Below the pieces are notes generated by a model. It had not been told where the DNA came from, searched no databases, and saw only the letters and a program-made list of their open reading frames with translations. This document shows positions 14,801 to 23,266 of a stretch of DNA of 52,905 nt, one piece after another. The stretch is from positions 1 to 52,905 of the forward strand of contig CALHUY010000076.1 in assembly GCA_938039295.1 (NCBI GenBank). The letters run 5' to 3'. Source of the stretch: an uncultured Solobacterium sp. (lineage in GTDB: Bacteria; Bacillota_I; Bacilli_A; Erysipelotrichales; Erysipelotrichaceae). Each line of letters begins with the position of its first letter. The stretch's first letter is position 1. A program made the translations under genes and the position numbers.

Positions 14801-15286
14801 CTAGCGCTGAAAGGCTTTCATCAAGTAAACAAGACGATTTGTAACTGTTTCACGTGCTGCACAAAGCTTATCAGCCCAACATACCACCCAAGCTTCTTTA
14901 GAATGTGGTGGATAAATCGTTAATGGGAACATGTGATGCACAATAATATCTTCCTCAATAGGGCCAATACCATAATCATTTTTGGCATTATTAGCTGCAG
15001 TATAAGGATGTGTGAATCCATGTAATCCAAAGTGTTTCTGTGGAATATGCCAATCATACAAGAAATAGTCATGTAATAAAGCACCCGTAATCATTGCGGA
15101 ATAGTCGACATCAAAATTGTGAGTTTCTGCTAACTCACAAGCTGTAAGTGCGACATCAATACAATGTGCATATACAGTTGTCTTTCCATGCTGGATAAAG
15201 TTCTTTACCAAACTATATCTACCAGTTTTTTCTAAGCGTTCTACTTCATCCATGACCGCTTTATAGTGCTTGTTCTGCATATTCAT
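14801..15286 (-). CDS. HD-domain phosphohydrolase
   Basis: 161 residues of the HD superfamily of metal-dependent phosphohydrolases. The metal ligands are visible in order: YAHCIDVALTACELAE, ALLHDYFLYDW (the HD doublet), HGFTHPYTAANNAKNDYGI and EEDIIVHHMFPLT, then WADKLCAARE (final Asp). Such proteins act on nucleotides or cyclic nucleotides; the exact substrate is not known. There is no Shine-Dalgarno sequence at either ATG (15286 or 15280). An AT-rich -10-like TATAAA ends eight bases ahead of the first ATG, so the mRNA may be nearly leaderless. Confidence 0.85.
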   Translation of the reverse strand: MNMQNKHYKAVMDEVERLEKTGRYSLVKNFIQHGKTTVYAHCIDVALTACELAETHNFDVDYSAMITGALLHDYFLYDWHIPQKHFGLHGFTHPYTAANNAKNDYGIGPIEEDIIVHHMFPLTIYPPHSKEAWVVCWADKLCAARETVTNRLVYLMKAFQR

Positions 15287-15445
15287 ATTATTAATTTATA
15301 TGATTCAGCAGAAAATGAACAGAATTATAATCTTTTTTCTAGAAAAATTTATACAGAGTGAAGGAATTGCTAGAGATTTTATTTGGATAAATCATAGAAG
15401 TATGTCATATTAAATTTATAAGATTTACGAAAAGTGAGGTTACAT

Positions 15446-16342
15446 ATGAAAGTATTGAGTTTTGGATCATTGAATTTTGATCATGTGTATCAGATGGATC
15501 ATTTTGTTATGCCAAAGGAGACTACATCTTCTTTGTCCTATAGTAGAGGGTTTGGAGGAAAGGGTTTAAATCAGTCTATCGCATTAGCAAAATCAGGTTT
15601 AGATGTATATCATGCTGGACGAGTTGGATTTGATGGACAACCATTTATCGATTACTTACAAGAGTATGGTGTAAAGGTAGATTATCTAAAGAAGGATGAG
15701 GAAACTGCCACCGGACATGCGATTATTCAGGTGAGTCATAGCGAAAACTGTATCATCCTTTATGGTGGCGCAAACCAGATGATTGATGAAGCACAGATTG
15801 ATGAAGTATTAACACATTTTGAAAAGGGAGATTTATTACTGATTCAAAATGAAATATCATCTTTAACATACTTAATCACAAAAGCACATGAAAAGGGTTT
15901 ACGTATTGCCTTCAATACTGCACCAATGGATGAAAAGATATTTAGTTATCCTCTAGATTTAATTGATATCTTTGTAGTCAATGAAGTAGAAGGTAAGGGA
16001 CTTGCGAATGTTTCTTCAGATCAGGTAGAAGATGTTATTGTGGGATTACAGAAAGCTTATCCAAACAAGGAAATTATTTTAACAGTTGGTAGTCTTGGTT
16101 CTTACTATATTTCTGGTGAGACTGTGATTCATCAAGAGGCTTATCGTGTAGAAGCTGTTGATACAACAGCTGCTGGTGATACTTTCACTGGTTTTTATCT
16201 AGCAAGTATCTTGCGTGGTGAAGAAGTACATACTGCGTTGCGTATTGCCGCTAAGGCAAGTAGTATCACGGTTACTAAAGAAGGTGCGGCTAAAAGTATT
16301 CCTACATTAGAACAAGTATTAGAGAGTATGAAAAATGTCTGA
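15446..16342 (+). CDS. rbsK: ribokinase-type PfkB sugar kinase
   Basis: About 298 residues. The PfkB fold has signature 1 in the glycine-rich GFGGKGLNQSIALAKSG (binds sugar; ribokinases have G-G-K-G-A-N-Q) and signature 2 in DTTAAGDTFTGFYLA, where the Asp of AAGD is the catalytic base; most ribokinases have TGAGD, so one Gly is Ala here. FNTAPMDEK and VVNEVEGKGL are also typical. Ribokinase converts ribose to ribose 5-phosphate. GTGAGG at 15434 is its ribosome site and the ATG at 15446 its start. It lies beside nucleoside phosphorylase and nucleoside hydrolase genes, whose product is ribose or ribose 1-phosphate, so ribose salvage fits. A terminator shared with the convergent phosphorylase follows. 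Confidence 0.85.
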   Translation: MKVLSFGSLNFDHVYQMDHFVMPKETTSSLSYSRGFGGKGLNQSIALAKSGLDVYHAGRVGFDGQPFIDYLQEYGVKVDYLKKDEETATGHAIIQVSHSENCIILYGGANQMIDEAQIDEVLTHFEKGDLLLIQNEISSLTYLITKAHEKGLRIAFNTAPMDEKIFSYPLDLIDIFVVNEVEGKGLANVSSDQVEDVIVGLQKAYPNKEIILTVGSLGSYYISGETVIHQEAYRVEAVDTTAAGDTFTGFYLASILRGEEVHTALRIAAKASSITVTKEGAAKSIPTLEQVLESMKNV

Positions 16343-16361
16343 GGTTATCAGACATTTTTTT
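16331..16361. terminator. bidirectional terminator
   Basis: AAAAATGTCTGA (16331-16342) and TCAGACATTTTT (16348-16359) form a stem with loop GGTTA. The stem overlaps the 3' ends of both convergent genes. Confidence 0.88.
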
Positions 16362-17085
16362 CTAGTTTATAGATAGCTTCGAGGGCTGTTAGGATTTCTC
16401 TGCGTTCGCCTTCCATTGTCTTAGTGGCTTGATCTGCATAATCGCCAATCGCATCTGCTGTATCTTGACCATAGAGGACAACGTTGTTGAGGATGGACAT
16501 TGTGCGGATGTTGCGTAAACGACCTACTGTAAATAGGGCAGCTGTTTCCATATCTGCACCAAGGACACCCATGGATGACCATTTCTTTTCTTCTTCTGCG
16601 TTTGTATCGATATAGAAGCTTTCGTGGCTATGAACGATACCAGTGTGATAGTCCCAATGATTTTCTTTTGCGGTTTCGATACATTTGAGTAAGAATTCTG
16701 TATCTGCAACTGCTGGATAGCGAATATCTGCATATGCCTTTGATGTGCCTTCATCACGTACTGCGCCAATGGCGAAGATTAAATCTCCAAGTTGAATATT
16801 TGTTTGAAGGGCACCACAGGAACCGATACGTATCATTGTGTCTACGCCAATGTGTTTTAACTCCTCGATGGCGATGGAAGCGGAAGAGCCACCAATACCA
16901 GTGGAGATGGCAATCACCTTTACACCTTTGTAGTAACCGGAGATGCTTCTGAATTCTCGGTTGTATTCAAGTTCTTTCACATCTTCAAGGAAGGGGATAA
17001 TGCGGTCAATGCGAGCTGGATCTCCAGGCATGATTGCATATTTTGCGTTAACACTTTGGTCTAATTGAATATGTGCTTCTAACAT
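16348..17085 (-). CDS. nucleoside phosphorylase, uridine phosphorylase-like
   Basis: 245 residues of the NP-I family. Visible motifs: MPGDPARIDRI (phosphate loop), SISGYYKGVKVIAISTGIGG, SIAIEELKHIGVDTMIRIGS followed by CGALQ (phosphate Arg), AVRDEGTSKAYADIRYPAVA and LGADMETAALFTVG (ribose-binding Met-Glu). The D-P-x-R-x-x-x-I..T-G-I-G-G..S-I-A-x-E-E-L arrangement resembles uridine phosphorylase more than DeoD, but base specificity is hard to read and purine use is possible. It catalyses nucleoside + phosphate to base + (deoxy)ribose 1-phosphate. Its start overlaps the end of the adenosine deaminase gene by seven bases, so inosine produced by that enzyme could be passed on. Confidence 0.85.
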   Translation of the reverse strand: MLEAHIQLDQSVNAKYAIMPGDPARIDRIIPFLEDVKELEYNREFRSISGYYKGVKVIAISTGIGGSSASIAIEELKHIGVDTMIRIGSCGALQTNIQLGDLIFAIGAVRDEGTSKAYADIRYPAVADTEFLLKCIETAKENHWDYHTGIVHSHESFYIDTNAEEEKKWSSMGVLGADMETAALFTVGRLRNIRTMSILNNVVLYGQDTADAIGDYADQATKTMEGERREILTALEAIYKLEKNV

Positions 17086-18110
17086 GATGTTTGTTCCATT
17101 CTGGCTGTTTCTAGGATATGAAGTAATTCTTTTCTTTCTTCTTCTGTAACAAATGCGGCATTTACTGCATTGATATTCATTTGGAAGATATCATCGATTG
17201 TAAAGCCCATATCGTTGATGCAGTGTGCGTATTCATCAGTAATATGTACGCCAGCAAATGTATCGTTATCAGTGTTGACAGATACAAGAACACCTTGGTC
17301 ATAGAGTGGTTTCATAGGATGTTTTGCGTACGATGGTACGGTTTGACACTGTACATTGGATGTAGGGCAGATTTCAAAGAGTACTTTGTTTTCTTTTGCA
17401 CGCTCTACAAGTTCTTGGTCGAAGTATACATGGTGTCCATGACCAATACGTGTTACTCCAAAATCCATTGCGTCTTTGACGGTATCTGGGCCTTGGCTAT
17501 CACCTGCATGACAAGTCATAGGAAGACCATATTCTTTCGCCTTTGCGAATAATGGACCAAAGTTAGATAGAGGTACAAATCCTTCTGCACCAGCAAGGTC
17601 AATTCCAACAACACCTTTACCAAGGTATTGCTTGCATACTTCTACAGTTTCCATATTTTCTTTTTGGTTTAGTGTATCAACACCAATACACATCATGCAT
17701 GTAAGGATACCGATACGAAGATTAGGATATTTTTTAAGAGCGTTGTTTCTACCTTCTAATACAGCTTCTGTTGCCTCAGCTTGTGTTAGACCTTTTTGTG
17801 TGTGGAGCTGTGGGGCGAAGCGAATCTCTGCATAGATATAACCTTGGTTGGCTAAATCTTCAATCAACTCTTCTGTGATACGAGTGATAGAAGCTTTGTC
17901 TTGCATACATTTTAGAGGTGTATCAAACATCTTAAGATATTCATTTACATCTTTCGCATTTGCACATTTACGAATAAATGCTTCATAACCTTCGATTGTA
18001 TCTGCAGGCATTTGTACATTTTGTTCATGTGCAAGTTTCCATATTGTATCCATGCGGAATGACCCGTCTAGATGTAAGTGGAGATTAATTTTAGGTATAC
18101 GATTTAACAT
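17079..18110 (-). CDS. add: adenosine deaminase
   Basis: 343 residues. Zn ligands: H11 and H13 in NLHLHLDGSFR, H201 in TCHAGDSQGP, and D281 in SVNTDND. RIGHGHHVYF at 221-230 supplies the catalytic His224. Adenosine is deaminated to inosine. Two active-site positions differ from the textbook enzyme: the glutamate of H-A-G-E is aspartate (D204), and the second Asp of T-D-D is Asn (N282, seen in many other bacterial members). The fold and other ligands are intact, so activity is likely but specificity might differ. It is first in an operon with the phosphorylase, transcribed away from the BMP transporter operon. Confidence 0.88.
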   Translation of the reverse strand: MLNRIPKINLHLHLDGSFRMDTIWKLAHEQNVQMPADTIEGYEAFIRKCANAKDVNEYLKMFDTPLKCMQDKASITRITEELIEDLANQGYIYAEIRFAPQLHTQKGLTQAEATEAVLEGRNNALKKYPNLRIGILTCMMCIGVDTLNQKENMETVEVCKQYLGKGVVGIDLAGAEGFVPLSNFGPLFAKAKEYGLPMTCHAGDSQGPDTVKDAMDFGVTRIGHGHHVYFDQELVERAKENKVLFEICPTSNVQCQTVPSYAKHPMKPLYDQGVLVSVNTDNDTFAGVHITDEYAHCINDMGFTIDDIFQMNINAVNAAFVTEEERKELLHILETARMEQTSC

Positions 18111-18141
18111 AATTTTTGTCCTTTCCGGTGATATGTATTTG

Positions 18142-18170
18142 TTGACTTATTTAAACCCCGATAATAAAAT
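18142..18170 (+). promoter_or_regulatory. promoter of the nucleoside importer operon
   Basis: TTGACT (18142-18147), 17 bases and TAAAAT (18165-18170), close to consensus. The ~75-base leader contains an inverted repeat (AAATCGC at 18182-18188 with GCGATTT at 18218-18224) that could be a leader stem; no known riboswitch core was seen. Confidence 0.8.
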
Positions 18171-18248
18171 GAGTTTACATGAAATCGCTTTCACCATTTC
18201 ATTCTAAGAGATGACTGGCGATTTGAAAAGATTTTGGGAGGAAAATAC

Positions 18249-19376
18249 ATGAAAAATCTATTAAAGGCAGCAATGGTTGCATTGTTGTTAACACCGCTCG
18301 TTGGTTGTGGACCTAAGGAAGCTGAAAAGCAGGGTTCAAACACAACAGAAACACATGGAAAGAAGTATAATGTAGCATACCTAGTTAACGGTAACTTAGG
18401 TGACAAGTCATTCTTTGACTCAGCAGCAGCTGGATTAAAGACACTTGAAGAAGATGGCCGTATCACATTAAAGACAATTGAAATGGGTGGTACAGACGCT
18501 GATAAGCCAAGATGGCTACAGACATTGTACGAAGTATCTGACTTAGCAGAATATGACTTAATTATCTGTGGAACATATCAGATGCCTGACTTCTTAAAGG
18601 AAGTTGCTACAAAATATCCAGATCAGAAATATGCAATCTTTGATGACAATACTTATGCTGGCGAAAATAAGAATGTCCTCAACTTAACATATAAGCAGAA
18701 TGAATTAGGTTACATCATTGGTACATTAGCTGCTAGCATGACAACAGATACATCTGTTGAACGTATTAACCCTGAAAAGGTAATCGGTTTCGTTGGTGGT
18801 ATCGATAGCCCAGTTATCAATGACTTCTTATATGGCTACATTACAGGTGCTCAGAACGTTGATCCAGAAATCAAGGTTGATACACGTTATACAAATGACT
18901 ATGTAGATACAGCGATTGCTAAGGAATATGGTTTATCCATGATTAGTGATAACAAGGCTGATATTATCTGGGGTGTTGCTGGTAACGCTGGTAACGGTGC
19001 AGCTGAAGCAGCTCTTGAAAAGAATAATGCATGGTTCATCGGTGTTGACTCAGACCAGGAATCTACTTTCTCTCCTGACTTAGCAGCGATCACATTAACA
19101 TCTGGTTTAAAGAATGTTGGTAACTCTCTCATTTGGGTATTTGATGAATGGGATGCAGGTAGAGAATACTGGGGAACGGAAGTTACATTAGGCTTGAAGG
19201 AAAATGGTGTTGGTGTAGTAACTGACAAGAACTTTGCCAAGTATGCTTCTCAAGCAACTAAGGACAAGGTTAACGAAGCTATTCAGGCTATCTTAGACGG
19301 TAAGGTTGAAGTTCCTACAGCATTAGGAAACACATCTAAAGATTTAGAAACATTACGTGAAAAGGTTCGCCCATAA
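18249..19376 (+). CDS. BMP-family nucleoside-binding lipoprotein
   Basis: 375 residues; substrate-binding protein of a nucleoside ABC importer (BmpA/PnrA/NupN family). The signal peptide MKNLLKAAMVALLLTPLVGC ends in the lipobox L-V-G-C, so Cys20 is the lipidated residue. BMP hallmarks: VAYLVNGNLGDKSFFDSA, NLTYKQNELGYIIGTLAA, VIGFVGGIDSPVINDFLYGY, YTNDYVDTAIAKEYGLSMI, and AGNAGNGAAEAAL followed by FIGVDSDQ. The longest frame starts 15 bases upstream with TTG, but GGGAGGAA places the start at 18249. Codons are strongly biased and the gene is followed by a likely partial terminator, in keeping with the high level of binding protein needed compared with the other transporter parts. Confidence 0.95.
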   Translation: MKNLLKAAMVALLLTPLVGCGPKEAEKQGSNTTETHGKKYNVAYLVNGNLGDKSFFDSAAAGLKTLEEDGRITLKTIEMGGTDADKPRWLQTLYEVSDLAEYDLIICGTYQMPDFLKEVATKYPDQKYAIFDDNTYAGENKNVLNLTYKQNELGYIIGTLAASMTTDTSVERINPEKVIGFVGGIDSPVINDFLYGYITGAQNVDPEIKVDTRYTNDYVDTAIAKEYGLSMISDNKADIIWGVAGNAGNGAAEAALEKNNAWFIGVDSDQESTFSPDLAAITLTSGLKNVGNSLIWVFDEWDAGREYWGTEVTLGLKENGVGVVTDKNFAKYASQATKDKVNEAIQAILDGKVEVPTALGNTSKDLETLREKVRP

Positions 19377-19481
19377 ACGTAGCGTTATAAAAGATTCATA
19401 AATTGTTTTACGTAGAAATTTAAAAGTTTCATTCAACCACGAAAAAACAATATATCTGATTAGTATCTTTGGTGATTTATG

Positions 19482-19565
19482 AATCCAGTTTCAGCTGCCG
19501 AAAAGTGTAGTTTTCAATAGTTTTGAAAATAACTTGGTATGGTGGTTGGAACTGGATTTTCATTT
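19482..19565 (+). terminator. likely partial terminator between binding protein and ATPase genes
   Basis: AATCCAGTTTC (19482-19492) can pair with GGAACTGGATT (19548-19558), followed by TTCATTTT; an inner hairpin TTTTCAA-TAG-TTTTGAAAA lies between. It is placed where the downstream genes need less mRNA. The T run is interrupted, so read-through is likely. Confidence 0.55.
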
Positions 19566-19607
19566 TAAGAAGGATCACCTGTATAAAAATAGAATGAGGT
19601 AAGAGAT

Positions 19608-21167
19608 ATGAACGAAGAATATGTCATTCAAATGAAAGGCATTCGCAAGATTTATCCTAATGGTGTCGTGGCAAACCAGGATGTTGACTTGAATGTACGC
19701 AAGGGCGAAATTCATGCGCTGATGGGAGAAAATGGTGCTGGTAAATCTACACTGATGAAGATGTTGTTCGGTTTGGAACAACCTACAGAAGGTGAAATTT
19801 ACGTCAATGGTGAAAAGGTACATCTATCATCACCAAACGTAGCGATTTCTAAAGGCATCGGAATGGTTCACCAACACTTTATGTTGGTGCCAAGTTTAAC
19901 TGTCGCTGAAAACATCGTGTTGGGTATGACTCCAAAGAAGAACGGTATTTTCATCGACCGTCAAAAGGCAATCAAGATTACTGAGGAATACTCCAAGAAG
20001 TTTAACTTGGCAGTTGATCCAAACGCTCGCGTAGTCGATATTCCGGTTGGAATGAAGCAGAAGGTAGAAATCTTAAAGGCTTTGGTACGTGGTGCTAAGA
20101 TCTTGATTTTGGATGAGCCTACTGCTGTTTTAACTACCCAAGAAACAACAGAACTATTTAAGGAGTTAAAGCATCTAAAAGAACAGGGTTATACATTAAT
20201 CTTTATTTCTCATAAGCTAAACGAAATCATGGAGATTACTGATCGTTTAAGTATCTTGCGTGGTGGTAAGTTTATGGGTGTCTATGAGACAAAGGACGTC
20301 ACACCCGAGAAGATTTCTCGCTTGATGGTAGGACGTGATGTTGTCTTACAGGTACAGAAAGATGCCGCGAAACCAACAGATGAAATTTTAAGAGTTAGAG
20401 ACTTACATTATGTCAATGACTGGGGTAAGAAGATGCTCAATGGCGTATCTCTATCCGTTCGTAAGGGTGAAATCCTAGGTATTGCAGGTGTTGAAGGAAA
20501 TGGACAAAAAGAACTTGTAGATATGTTATTTGGTTTAAACAAACCAAATGAAGGAATAATCACGATGAAGGGTGATAATATCATTGGTCTAAACCAACGC
20601 CAATTACGTGAGAAACATATCTCATTAGTACCAGAAGATCGTATGTTATTCGGTATTGCCGCGAATGCATCAATTGAAGAAAATATTATCTCTGACCGTG
20701 CAGATTCTAAGAAGATGAACAACGGTTTGATGTTCAATATGAAGAACATGCATGAAGAGACGGATGCACTTATCAAGGAATATAAAGTATTGTGCAAGAG
20801 CCGTGACCAAAAGGTTGGTATGTTATCCGGTGGTAACATCCAGAAGGTCGTTGTTGCACGTGAATTCTCTAATGAACCAGATTTGATTATCGCTGACCAG
20901 CCAACGCGTGGTATTGACGTTGGTGCTACAGAATTCATCCGTAAGAAGTTGGTAGAATTATCACGTTCTGGAATTGGTGTGCTACTCGTATCTGCAGACT
21001 TAAATGAAGTTATGGAATTATCTGATAGCTTAATCGTTATGTATGGTGGTCAGATTGTTGCGTACTTCGAAGATACAAGTCAGTTAAATGACGAAATCAT
21101 GGGTCAATACATGTTGGGTATTAAGAAACAAACAGCAGAAGAGATTGCGAGGGTTTGTCATGAATAA
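19608..21167 (+). CDS. nucleoside ABC importer, ATP-binding protein
   Basis: 519 residues with two tandem ABC domains, as in the RbsA/NupO class. Domain 1: Walker A GENGAGKST, Q-loop near MVHQHFML, Walker B ILILDEPTAVL. Its signature region reads IPVGMKQKVEILKAL rather than a canonical LSGGQ, which is usual for this class. Domain 2: a degenerate Walker A GVEGNGQKELVD, and an intact signature MLSGGNIQKVVVAREFS with DLIIADQPTRGIDVGA. It follows the BMP lipoprotein and overlaps the permease gene by eight bases. It powers uptake by the two following permeases at the inner face of the membrane. Confidence 0.95.
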   Translation: MNEEYVIQMKGIRKIYPNGVVANQDVDLNVRKGEIHALMGENGAGKSTLMKMLFGLEQPTEGEIYVNGEKVHLSSPNVAISKGIGMVHQHFMLVPSLTVAENIVLGMTPKKNGIFIDRQKAIKITEEYSKKFNLAVDPNARVVDIPVGMKQKVEILKALVRGAKILILDEPTAVLTTQETTELFKELKHLKEQGYTLIFISHKLNEIMEITDRLSILRGGKFMGVYETKDVTPEKISRLMVGRDVVLQVQKDAAKPTDEILRVRDLHYVNDWGKKMLNGVSLSVRKGEILGIAGVEGNGQKELVDMLFGLNKPNEGIITMKGDNIIGLNQRQLREKHISLVPEDRMLFGIAANASIEENIISDRADSKKMNNGLMFNMKNMHEETDALIKEYKVLCKSRDQKVGMLSGGNIQKVVVAREFSNEPDLIIADQPTRGIDVGATEFIRKKLVELSRSGIGVLLVSADLNEVMELSDSLIVMYGGQIVAYFEDTSQLNDEIMGQYMLGIKKQTAEEIARVCHE

Positions 21168-22305
21168 GAAAAGAAGTTTGATATTTAGTATTGTACGTGG
21201 CGCGATGGCAATCGGTATTGCGTTACTCGTTGCGGCAATTCTAATCTTTATTAGTTCCAAGGGAGATAGTTTTGGTGCAAGACTACTTGCGACATTAAGT
21301 TCTTTGAAGTCGATGTTGATTCAACCGGTATTCCGTGCAAATGGTACGTTTAGTGTAAAGGGCTTTACAGATGTACTTGCAAGCATGATTCCTATTATCT
21401 TTACGGGTCTAGCAACTTGTGTGATGTTCTCGGCAAACCAATTTAACCTTGGCTCTGAGGGTGGTATCTTACTTGGTGCGTTTGTGACTTCTTTAGTTGC
21501 AGTATATGTTCCATTACCTGGCGCATTACTACCAATCGTTGCCATTCTTGCAGGTGCAGTTGTTACAGGTGTAATGATGTTAATTCCTGCAGTATTAAAG
21601 GCGAAGTTAAACGTGAGTGAAATGGTAAACTCCCTTATGTTAAACTATGTCATCATGTACGTAATTAAGTTTATGATGAATGCATTTATCGCTGATAAGA
21701 CAAAGGGTACAGTTCAAACAAGTAACTTCCAAGTGAATGCTGCTCTACCTCAGTTAATAGATAATGGTTCTAAGTTATCTATTGGCTTTGTAATCGCAAT
21801 CGTAATGACAATTATCATTGCACTATTTATGTATCGTACACGTTGGGGATATGCAATCCGTATGATTGGTATCAACCAGAAGTTCTCAATGTACTCTGGT
21901 ATGAACGTTGTTATGATTATCATCCTTTCACAGGTAATCGGTGGATTACTCGCAGGTATGGGTGGTGGCATTGAGATGTTGGGAAGAAACCAATACTTCG
22001 ACTGGTTAGCACAACCGGGTTATGGTTGGACGGGTATTACTGTCGCGATTCTAGCAGGTAATAATCCAGCATTTGTTCCACTCGCTGCTTTCTTTATGGC
22101 TTACCTTGAAAAGGGATGTACTTTAATGTCAACTTACGCTGCAGTTCCTGCACAGTTGATTGATATTATCCAAGCAATTATCTTCTTGTTCTTTGCGGCT
22201 GATCAATTCTTATCCAAGTATCGTCAGAAACTTGTCGTTAAGAGTGCTGAAGAGGAGTTGCGCGAAAAACAAGTCGGAGCGACTGTAGAAGGGAGCGTGA
22301 AGTAA
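21160..22305 (+). CDS. nucleoside ABC importer, permease 1
   Basis: About 381 residues with roughly 9-10 membrane helices of the BPD_transp_2 (RbsC/NupP-like) family. The conserved cytoplasmic loop that meets the ATPase is seen in NQKFSMYSGMNVVMIIILSQ, followed by GLLAGMGGGIEMLGRNQYFD. The frame is open further upstream, inside the ATPase gene, but the plausible start is the ATG at 21160 (MNKKRSLIFSIV), preceded by GAGGG. It starts inside the last codons of the ATPase gene and is followed two bases after its stop by the second permease, so the three are translated together. Confidence 0.93.
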   Translation: MNKKRSLIFSIVRGAMAIGIALLVAAILIFISSKGDSFGARLLATLSSLKSMLIQPVFRANGTFSVKGFTDVLASMIPIIFTGLATCVMFSANQFNLGSEGGILLGAFVTSLVAVYVPLPGALLPIVAILAGAVVTGVMMLIPAVLKAKLNVSEMVNSLMLNYVIMYVIKFMMNAFIADKTKGTVQTSNFQVNAALPQLIDNGSKLSIGFVIAIVMTIIIALFMYRTRWGYAIRMIGINQKFSMYSGMNVVMIIILSQVIGGLLAGMGGGIEMLGRNQYFDWLAQPGYGWTGITVAILAGNNPAFVPLAAFFMAYLEKGCTLMSTYAAVPAQLIDIIQAIIFLFFAADQFLSKYRQKLVVKSAEEELREKQVGATVEGSVK

Positions 22306-22306
22306 G

Positions 22307-23266
22307 ATGTTATCACTGATTATGACACCAGAATTCTTCTTTGCGATTTTCCGTATCACAGCTCCAATCCTATTTGCGACGATGGCAGCTGTTATCTGTG
22401 AAAAGGCAGGCGTATCCAATATCGGTCTTGAAGGTACAATGATGATTTCCGCATTGTTTGGTTCATTATTTGCTTACTATTCTGGTAATTGGTTTGTTGG
22501 TTTACTTGTGGCGATTGCTGTAGGTATTATCGTTAGCTTACTGATGGGATTCTTCGCATTCAATTTAAAGACAAACATTATCTTAACGGGTACTGCGGTC
22601 AATATGATTGGATCTGGCGGAACTATCTTCTTGGTAAAAGTAATTACGGGTATTACACAGGGATCACAACTAACTTCTACAACTTCTTTAATTACACAGA
22701 AGTTACAGATTCCAAGTATTACAATTCCTCTTATCGATAAGATTCCTGTAATTGGACAAGTATTATCTGGACATAGCTTATTAACATACTTAGCGTTTAT
22801 CTGTGTGTTCTTAACATGGGTGTTGTTATACCATACACCTCTAGGATTAAATATCCGCTCTGTTGGTGAAAACTCACATGCGGCTTCTTCCGTTGGTGTC
22901 AGTGTTATTAAAGTGAAGTACATCACAATGATTATCGCTGGTGTACTATGTGGTATGGGTGGAGCGTTTATGTCTATGTACTATGCGATGGGTTGGTCCC
23001 TCGACATGGTTGCTGGACGTGGATTTATCGCCTTAGCAGCACAGGCAATGGGTGCAGGTGAACCTCTAGGATGTATGCTTGCGGCATTAATCTTCGGTTT
23101 TGCACAGGCATTTGGTATCAAGCTATCTGCGACAGGTGTAGATTCAAACCTTGTTTCACCAATTCCATATTTAGTAACAATTATCGGTCTAGTCGTATTC
23201 GCTATTATTGCGGCTAGTCGTGCAAAGCGTGCACGTCGTGAGAGTGCTGAAAAGGTGAGCGCATGA
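22307..23266 (+). CDS. nucleoside ABC importer, permease 2
   Basis: 319 residues with about 8-9 membrane helices, BPD_transp_2 family (NupQ-like). Opening ITAPILFATMAAVICEKAGV then SNIGLEGTMMISALFGS is typical of the second permease in BMP-type importers. The coupling loop is SVGVSVIKVKYITMIIAGVL followed by GMGGAFMSM. It pairs with permease 1 in the membrane. The stop overlaps the ATG of the first nucleoside hydrolase by four bases (ATGA), showing that uptake and cleavage are co-produced. Confidence 0.93.
   Translation: MLSLIMTPEFFFAIFRITAPILFATMAAVICEKAGVSNIGLEGTMMISALFGSLFAYYSGNWFVGLLVAIAVGIIVSLLMGFFAFNLKTNIILTGTAVNMIGSGGTIFLVKVITGITQGSQLTSTTSLITQKLQIPSITIPLIDKIPVIGQVLSGHSLLTYLAFICVFLTWVLLYHTPLGLNIRSVGENSHAASSVGVSVIKVKYITMIIAGVLCGMGGAFMSMYYAMGWSLDMVAGRGFIALAAQAMGAGEPLGCMLAALIFGFAQAFGIKLSATGVDSNLVSPIPYLVTIIGLVVFAIIAASRAKRARRESAEKVSA

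Noticed and set aside
18177..18248. Purine riboswitch in the leader of the nucleoside importer
   Set aside because: An inverted repeat is present, but the conserved three-way junction and the kissing-loop bases of the purine riboswitch are not.
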